Positions 6,511 through 11,126 of a DNA stretch of 11,126 nucleotides are shown piece by piece (position 1 is the first letter of the stretch; the number at the start of each line of letters is the position of its first letter). The DNA comes from SIG455 sp045659025. Lineage in GTDB: Bacteria > Bacillota > Clostridia > UMGS1810. The stretch is from assembly GCA_045659025.1 (NCBI GenBank), contig JAZOWA010000040.1, positions 1 through 11,126 of the forward strand. The letters run 5' to 3'. The notes under the pieces were generated by a model. The model worked only from the letters and a program-made list of their open reading frames with translations, had not been told where the DNA came from and searched no databases. A program made the position numbers and the translations under genes.

Positions 6511-8007
6511 TCAGTCTCTCATTGTGGCGTATGCCATTATTTTTTCCTGTGTGGCATCAGCAATGTCGATTTCGCCTGTTATGCGACCCTCGCACATTAC
6601 GATAACTCTATCACTAAGACGCTGAATCTCCGCAAGCTCTGATGAAATCATAATTACGGATTTGCCCTGAGCGGCAAGTTCTTCCATAAGTGTATACATC
6701 TCACTCTTGGCACCGATATCTATACCCCTTGTGGGTTCATCAAAGATGAATATATCGGAGTTTTTAAGAAGCCATCTTGCGATAATAACCTTCTGCTGAT
6801 TACCACCCGAAAGATTCTTAAGCAGTTGCTTCATTGAAGGTGTCTTCGTCTTGAGTTTCCCATTCTCTCTTGTGGCATCGGTTTCGATTGCCTTGTCATT
6901 AATCCAGCCGAGTTTAATATAATCTGTCAAAGATGCCAAAACGGAGTTCTCCGCTACGGATTTGTCAAGCATGAGTCCATATCTCTTTCTATCCTCTGAA
7001 AGATAACAGATACCTTTCTTAACCGCATCCTCGGGGGTCTTGATCTTCACCTTATCCCCGTTTATGTAAATCTCACCACTGTCAATTGGGTCTGCGCCGT
7101 AGATGGCTCGTGCCACTTCCGTTCTGCCTGCACCCATAAGACCTGAAAAGCCGAGAATCTCACCTTTTCTTAATTTGAAGTTCACATTTCTGATTTCCTT
7201 ACCGCGATTGAGATTCTTAACCTCAAGCACTACCTCGGCATCCTCGGGAACATTGCTCTGCTCCTTCTTATCGCCATATATTACTCTACCAACCATCATC
7301 TTTACGATTTCGTCTTTAGTGGTGTCTTTGGTGAGTGCAGTGCCTACATACTCACCATCACGCATTACTGTGATACGGTCGGAAATTCTGTTAATCTCAT
7401 CCATACGGTGAGAAATGTAAATCATTCCGATGCCCTTGGCCTTGAGGTCGTTCATAATCTTAAAGAGCTCTTCAACCTCTACCTGAGTAAGTGCCGCAGT
7501 GGGCTCGTCAAGAACAAGTATGCGACAATCTCTGGAAACCGCCTTGGCAATCTCAACCATCTGCTGTTTACCTACCGTCAAAGTGCCAAGCACTGCAGAG
7601 GGGTCAATCTTAACACCGATTCTTTCAAACAACTCACCGGCGTCCTTCTCCATCTTCTTATCGTCTATGTATATGCCGTTTATCATCGGCTCTCTGCCAA
7701 TATAGATGTTCTGCGCTACGGTAAGATGATTCATCATGTTGAGCTCCTGATGAATAATACTGATACCCGCATCCTGAGACTCTTTGATAGTGGCAAAATC
7801 CACGTCCTCACCGAAGAGTGTAACCGTACCGCCATCACGTTTATGAATACCGCACAGTACCTTCATAAGAGTTGACTTACCTGCGCCGTTCTCACCCATA
7901 AGGGCATGAACTTCGCCTTCTTTCAACTCGAAGTTTACATTCTTCAGAGCATGGACTCCCGAAAATCTTTTGTCTATATCTTTCATTTCAAGAATAATTC
8001 GATCCAT
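6511..8007 (-). CDS. Sugar ABC transporter ATP-binding protein, two domains (RbsA/MglA type)
   Basis: The cytoplasmic energy-coupling subunit of a CUT2 sugar importer: two fused ATPase domains in 498 residues, the usual length. The first half carries Walker A G-E-N-G-A-G-K-S-T (38-46), Q-loop Gln87, signature L-T-V-G-K-Q-Q (143-149), Walker B I-L-V-L-D-E-P (163-169) and switch His200. The second half has the degenerate P-loop M-G-A-G-R-T-E (291-297), signature L-S-G-G-N-Q-Q (399-405), Walker B I-F-I-F-D-E-P (419-425), and Ser-Glu in place of the switch His. This asymmetry is typical of RbsA, MglA and XylG. Substrate class (ribose, galactose, xylose or other) cannot be told from it. The ATG at 8007 has AAGGAG seven bases upstream and is about 20 bases from a predicted transcription start, so this is the first gene of the transporter unit. 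Confidence 0.95.
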   Translation of the reverse strand: MDRIILEMKDIDKRFSGVHALKNVNFELKEGEVHALMGENGAGKSTLMKVLCGIHKRDGGTVTLFGEDVDFATIKESQDAGISIIHQELNMMNHLTVAQNIYIGREPMINGIYIDDKKMEKDAGELFERIGVKIDPSAVLGTLTVGKQQMVEIAKAVSRDCRILVLDEPTAALTQVEVEELFKIMNDLKAKGIGMIYISHRMDEINRISDRITVMRDGEYVGTALTKDTTKDEIVKMMVGRVIYGDKKEQSNVPEDAEVVLEVKNLNRGKEIRNVNFKLRKGEILGFSGLMGAGRTEVARAIYGADPIDSGEIYINGDKVKIKTPEDAVKKGICYLSEDRKRYGLMLDKSVAENSVLASLTDYIKLGWINDKAIETDATRENGKLKTKTPSMKQLLKNLSGGNQQKVIIARWLLKNSDIFIFDEPTRGIDIGAKSEMYTLMEELAAQGKSVIMISSELAEIQRLSDRVIVMCEGRITGEIDIADATQEKIMAYATMRD

Positions 8008-8034
8008 TTCCTTTCTCCTTTCTTGCTTGTTAAT

Positions 8035-8063
8035 ATAGTATCAAACTTTTGCGATTCTGTCAA
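8035..8063 (-). promoter_or_regulatory. Promoter of the sugar transporter operon
   Basis: On the minus strand, a consensus -35 TTGACA (8058-8063), a 17-base spacer and -10 TACTAT (8035-8040) preceded by TGA, giving an extended -10. The start would be near 8028, leaving a leader of about 20 bases before the ATPase gene with its AAGGAG site. Confidence 0.7.
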
Positions 8064-8067
8064 CGGG

Positions 8068-8122
8068 TTTTTTGTGCATTTTTACACGTTTTTGTGTAAT
8101 GAACGTTCTAATTTTGTGCAAT
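8068..8122 (-). promoter_or_regulatory. Phased repeats upstream of the transporter promoter, likely regulator sites
   Basis: Three similar elements on the minus strand: ATTGCACAAAA (8112-8122), ATTACACAAAAA (8089-8100) and AATGCACAAAAAA (8068-8080). The GTGC/GTGT cores begin at 8116, 8094 and 8074, so they are 22 and 20 bases apart, close to two helix turns. The array abuts the -35 box. It contains an inverted repeat, TTACAC-N6-GTGTAA (8082-8099), and a palindrome GAACGTTC (8101-8108). The placement suits an activator, but AT-rich runs could create part of this by chance. Confidence 0.4.
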
Positions 8123-8142
8123 ATAATATACAAATCGAATAA

Positions 8143-8676
8143 TTATGCATCGTTTCCGGTTTTCTTGAATCTAATAAGGGATATTACTGCAGAAACGATG
8201 TTGAACACCTCTGCCAGTATTCCGCCCAAGGTGAAATTGAACAGGTTATGCACAAGCCAAGCAGGAGAAAGGGAAAAGACCTGAAAATAGCGTATCGGCT
8301 TATCAAGATCTTTCCACATAAGTACACTCATTATCAAAAGAGAAATATAGGGCAAGGTGGTGAGGAGTATCTGGAGAGCATCACCCCAAATCAAAGTGAG
8401 TGAATAAATATACGCCGCAGTGAATAACAAATTAACAAAAATTGGTTTCCACAGATTGCCGTTCTTATTTTTATAAAGCAATCCTCTTACCAGGATGGTG
8501 AGATTGAAAAGCGCTCCACCGTATGCGCCGATGAGAAGGAAATTGATGAAAAACATCATTCCGCCTAATCCCTGTACAAACACGAGCTTCTGACTGCTCT
8601 TGCACTGAAAAGACAATACAAAAAGCAGAAGACCCACTATACCAAATACCTGAGCAATAATTTCTCTTACATCCAT
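8143..8676 (-). CDS. YgjV-family inner membrane protein
   Basis: A 177-residue membrane protein with about five to six hydrophobic stretches (near 8-24, 31-50, 53-66, 78-97, 100-119, 136-170). The opening block, Q-V-F-G-I-V-G-L followed by L-S-F-Q-C-K-S-S-Q-K-L and F-L-L-I-G-A-Y-G-G-A, matches the pattern of the YgjV family (E. coli YgjV is 183 residues); no function is established for it. A GTG at 8685 is in frame, but it falls within the GAGGTG ribosome binding site of the ATG at 8676, which is therefore the start. It lies 45 bases past the aldo/keto reductase gene and 135 bases before the transporter ATPase, from which it is separated by a promoter. No terminator is seen after it. Confidence 0.75.
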   Translation of the reverse strand: MDVREIIAQVFGIVGLLLFVLSFQCKSSQKLVFVQGLGGMMFFINFLLIGAYGGALFNLTILVRGLLYKNKNGNLWKPIFVNLLFTAAYIYSLTLIWGDALQILLTTLPYISLLIMSVLMWKDLDKPIRYFQVFSLSPAWLVHNLFNFTLGGILAEVFNIVSAVISLIRFKKTGNDA

Positions 8677-8721
8677 TTGAAACACCTCGTTATTAATATT
8701 TTATATTTATAAATTTATGCA

Positions 8722-9660
8722 TCACACATCCAGCTTGAAAATCCTTTGAAGGTCGGATTTGTCCATTTCCAAATCCGCTCCGTTGAGGGAGTCTACAATC
8801 TGGCGAATATTACTACCGCCTATCACGGGGAACACCTCGGGGACATCAAAACTTGAGAACGCTCCGCATATAACAGATGCCACCGTGGCATCGTGCATAA
8901 GGGCAAGTTCTTTGAGCACATTGAGACGATTGAGATTCTCTTCGCAGAGGTAACGCTTCTTCGCCTTATCCGACAGAGCGGATTCGCCCTGCTCTGCCAT
9001 CTTGGAGAAGAAACCCTTTGCCTGAGAGGAATATGCCACAACGGGCATATTGGCAGACTTATAAAATTCAAATTCGTGGGAGTCCATACCCACAAGGCCT
9101 CCCCTCTCGCCCAGGCAATAGGCGGGGTTGAACCGTATCTGGCTTGCCACAAAACCCGACACGCCATTTTCCACAGCATATTTATTGGCCCTGGCAATTC
9201 GCTCTGAAGTCCAGTTGGATGCACCGAATCTTGCAATCTTGCCCTCTTTGACAAATCCATTCATAAAGTCGATTATACCCTCTACGGGAGTGCTTGCATC
9301 GTCTTTATGCAACCAATAGAAATCTATGCAATCTACGCCGAGGGCATTGAGACTCTTATCAAGGTCGCTCCTGATATCCGCTTCATTTATACGGGGGTTC
9401 TCCCCTGCATCGCCTTCATAATATCCGCCCTTGGTGGATATTATCATATCCTCTGCTTTGCGAAGCCGGAGCCACTCGCCCACCACCTCTTCCGATTTGC
9501 CGTCAGCATAGTACCTTGCAGTATCAATATGAGTGCCACCCATCTGACGAAACTTGTCCATCATATCAAATGCATCTTCACGGCTGATTCCGTCTCCGAA
9601 ATATGCAGTGCCGAGAATTATACGGGAACTCAATTTACCAAAACAATCAGAATATCTCAT
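8722..9660 (-). CDS. Aldo/keto reductase family oxidoreductase
   Basis: A cytosolic NAD(P)H-dependent reductase of carbonyl compounds, 312 residues, forming the family's single (beta/alpha)8 barrel. The catalytic tetrad is visible: Asp46 in H-I-D-T-A, Tyr51 in R-Y-Y-A-D-G-K-S-E, Lys77 in S-T-K-G-G and His118 in W-L-H-K-D. Cofactor-binding signs are G-A-S-N-W (near 156-160), S-Q-I-R-F-N-P and the late P-V-I-G-G-S-N (near 288-294). The substrate is not predictable; sugars or small aldehydes are both possible. The ATG at 9660 has AAGGTG five bases upstream. It follows the antiporter gene by 35 bases and precedes the YgjV-like gene by 45, so these three may be one transcript. Confidence 0.93.
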   Translation of the reverse strand: MRYSDCFGKLSSRIILGTAYFGDGISREDAFDMMDKFRQMGGTHIDTARYYADGKSEEVVGEWLRLRKAEDMIISTKGGYYEGDAGENPRINEADIRSDLDKSLNALGVDCIDFYWLHKDDASTPVEGIIDFMNGFVKEGKIARFGASNWTSERIARANKYAVENGVSGFVASQIRFNPAYCLGERGGLVGMDSHEFEFYKSANMPVVAYSSQAKGFFSKMAEQGESALSDKAKKRYLCEENLNRLNVLKELALMHDATVASVICGAFSSFDVPEVFPVIGGSNIRQIVDSLNGADLEMDKSDLQRIFKLDV

Positions 9661-9695
9661 TTCTTCACCTTATCTTTCAAAAGGATTGTACTCCC

Positions 9696-11003
9696 CTACT
9701 GTATCACGGGGTTGGCGCTCTTTCTGAATATAAACAGGCTATACAAAGGCAACAGCATCAAAAAGAATGCGGTGACCATTGACACCATAGGTACTCCCGC
9801 TGATGTGAGGGGTACTGTGGCGGCTATTGACCAGGGCACCAAAGGAGCAACCACTACGGCACTATTCTCCAGGCAGATTGCCCGTTTCTCGCCGTTTGGC
9901 TCTATATGCTTACAGAGTTGGTCGGTGAGGATGATGCCCAACGCCTGATTGCAGGCAAACAGATTGGACAGAATTGCGGAAATCAATATAACGGTATATG
10001 CGGACAACTTTGTGTTTGCCCGTCGGACGAAGTTCTTGACGGAATCCAAAATATCCGTCTCCTCAAAAAAACCCGAATAGCAGGACGATATGCACACAAT
10101 GGCTACCACCTTCGCCATTGAAATCACTCCGCCACCATTGATAATATCGGAAATCGCTTTATTGGTGGTCTCAAACCCAAGGACAGATGCCTTAAATATC
10201 TCTGCAAAGGTGATACCCTGATAAAAACGGCAAAGCAAAGCTGAGACGATGATGCTGATTAACATATTGGCCTTTATATTTACCTTAAGAAACGCCATTA
10301 CCAAAATCAACACCGCAGGGATAACTGAGATAATGCCCAGACGGAATTCAGCGGTGAACATACCGTGAATGTCTATCATCTCTTTATTGGACGAAGACAC
10401 CGCAAAGCCCAACACCAGATAAATCACACAGGTTGCGATAAATGGTGCCGCAGAAGTGCGAAACATATTCCTGATGTTTTTGTATATATTGGTCTCTGTG
10501 ATGGCAGATATCAACAGGGCACTGGTAGATACGGGTGAACAGCGATCACCGAAGAACACACCCGACAACACTGCACCGCCTGTGATGATAGGGTTAATCC
10601 CCAGAGTATTTGCCACCACAACGCAGATCGCTCCCATAGTGGCTGCCGTGCCGAATGCCGTGCCTATCAGGAATGAAACCATACAGTTGAGAAGGAATGT
10701 GGTAAGCACGAAAAACCTCGGCTCAATTATAGCTGATGAATAGCACACCAGAGCAGGTATAGTACCGCCTGCCCGCCAAAGGGCCGTAAGCACACCTATA
10801 AGGAGAAAGGTAATCAGAATGGTCATGACCTTTTTAACTCCCGCCAGGGAAAGCTTCAACACGGTCAGGAATGAATTGCCCTTTGTCAAAGCATATATGT
10901 AAAACAGCACATACCCGAATACGAGGGCATATATTATGGACACATCTGCCAACACACAGGCAAACAATCCAACAGCAAATAATAATAGTGTTATAGCAGA
11001 CAT
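9696..11003 (-). CDS. NhaC-family Na+/H+ antiporter
   Basis: A polytopic inner-membrane exchanger of 435 residues with about ten to twelve hydrophobic helices, slightly short for NhaC. Family landmarks are W-R-A-G-G-T-I-P-A (76-84), S-F-L-I-G-T-A-F-G-T-A (110-120), the strongly conserved F-F-G-D-R-C-S-P-V-S-T-S (150-161), the E-T-N-I-Y segment after it, and P-L-V-P-W (387-391). Relatives exchange Na+ for H+, and some exchange organic acids such as malate and lactate, so the substrate is not certain. A TTG at 11021 is in frame, but AAGGAG lies inside that extension, five bases before the ATG at 11003, which is taken as the start. It is the first gene of a likely antiporter-reductase-YgjV unit. 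Confidence 0.88.
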   Translation of the reverse strand: MSAITLLLFAVGLFACVLADVSIIYALVFGYVLFYIYALTKGNSFLTVLKLSLAGVKKVMTILITFLLIGVLTALWRAGGTIPALVCYSSAIIEPRFFVLTTFLLNCMVSFLIGTAFGTAATMGAICVVVANTLGINPIITGGAVLSGVFFGDRCSPVSTSALLISAITETNIYKNIRNMFRTSAAPFIATCVIYLVLGFAVSSSNKEMIDIHGMFTAEFRLGIISVIPAVLILVMAFLKVNIKANMLISIIVSALLCRFYQGITFAEIFKASVLGFETTNKAISDIINGGGVISMAKVVAIVCISSCYSGFFEETDILDSVKNFVRRANTKLSAYTVILISAILSNLFACNQALGIILTDQLCKHIEPNGEKRAICLENSAVVVAPLVPWSIAATVPLTSAGVPMVSMVTAFFLMLLPLYSLFIFRKSANPVIQ

Positions 11004-11025
11004 GTGATCTCCTTTGGTCAATGAA

Positions 11026-11054
11026 TTTGTATTGTTTCATTGGTGATGAATCAA
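11026..11054 (-). promoter_or_regulatory. Possible promoter of the antiporter gene
   Basis: On the minus strand, -35 TTGATT (11049-11054), a 17-base spacer and a weak -10 TACAAA (11026-11031). The start would be about 18 bases before the ATG. The -10 box matches the consensus at only four positions and the region is AT-rich, so this is tentative. Nothing else is recognised between 11055 and the window end. Confidence 0.3.
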
Positions 11055-11126
11055 GTAAAGTCTTATGAATTTTATTTATAATTTAACGGGTCTTTTCGTT
11101 TTATATTTTGGGGTTTGTCGTTATAA

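Noticed and set aside
7408..7875. A + strand open frame of 155 codons
   Set aside because: It is antisense to the first ATPase domain, which has intact Walker and signature motifs; the frame is a by-product of that gene's codon use.
8686..8721. A promoter in the AT-rich gap before the YgjV-like gene
   Set aside because: TATAAA-like boxes are present, but no -35 box is found at a suitable distance for any of them.
9307..9948. A + strand open frame of 213 codons
   Set aside because: It overlaps the reductase and antiporter genes in antisense, crosses the gap between them, and contains no recognisable domain, while both minus-strand genes have full motifs and ribosome binding sites.

Overview
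The window looks like chromosomal DNA from a Clostridia-type Firmicute, probably gut-associated. The reasons are strong AAGGAG-type ribosome binding sites on nearly every gene, a sugar ABC transporter whose binding protein is a lipoprotein, sigma-A-like promoters with 17-bp spacers, and short gaps between genes. No marker gene allows a firmer placement. All ten genes lie on the minus strand, so the window is described from high to low coordinates, in the direction of transcription.

Right part (about 11,003 to 8,143): an NhaC-family Na+/H+ antiporter, an aldo/keto reductase and a YgjV-family membrane protein, separated by short gaps. Nothing in the sequence ties their functions together or to the sugar genes.

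Middle part (8,063 to about 4,267): a good promoter with an array of phased repeats upstream, then the three genes of a CUT2 (ribose/galactose-type) sugar importer: a two-domain ATPase, a permease and a lipoprotein sugar-binding protein. A strong intrinsic terminator (13-bp perfect stem, T tract) follows the binding-protein gene.

Left part (4,265 to 127): directly after that terminator is a second promoter with an 18-bp imperfect palindrome near the predicted start site. It drives a compact five-gene unit: a FucU-type sugar mutarotase, N-acetylglucosamine-6-phosphate deacetylase (NagA), an unusual ROK-type sugar kinase with an extra N-terminal domain, a PsiE-like membrane protein and a C39-like cysteine protease without a signal peptide. 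Read as a pathway, the importer brings in a sugar, the mutarotase speeds anomer exchange, the ROK protein phosphorylates it and NagA deacetylates it. This suggests an N-acetylated hexosamine, but the substrate is inference, and no NagB deaminase or fucose-pathway enzyme is present. The psiE/C39 pair at the end has no obvious role in sugar use.

The left edge (1 to 63) holds a nested inverted repeat. No mobile element, CRISPR array, tRNA or rRNA was seen. Most of the window is ordinary metabolism. The parts worth a second look are the mixed fucU/nagA/ROK unit, the non-canonical ROK protein, the psiE-C39 pair and the regulatory DNA in front of the two sugar units.
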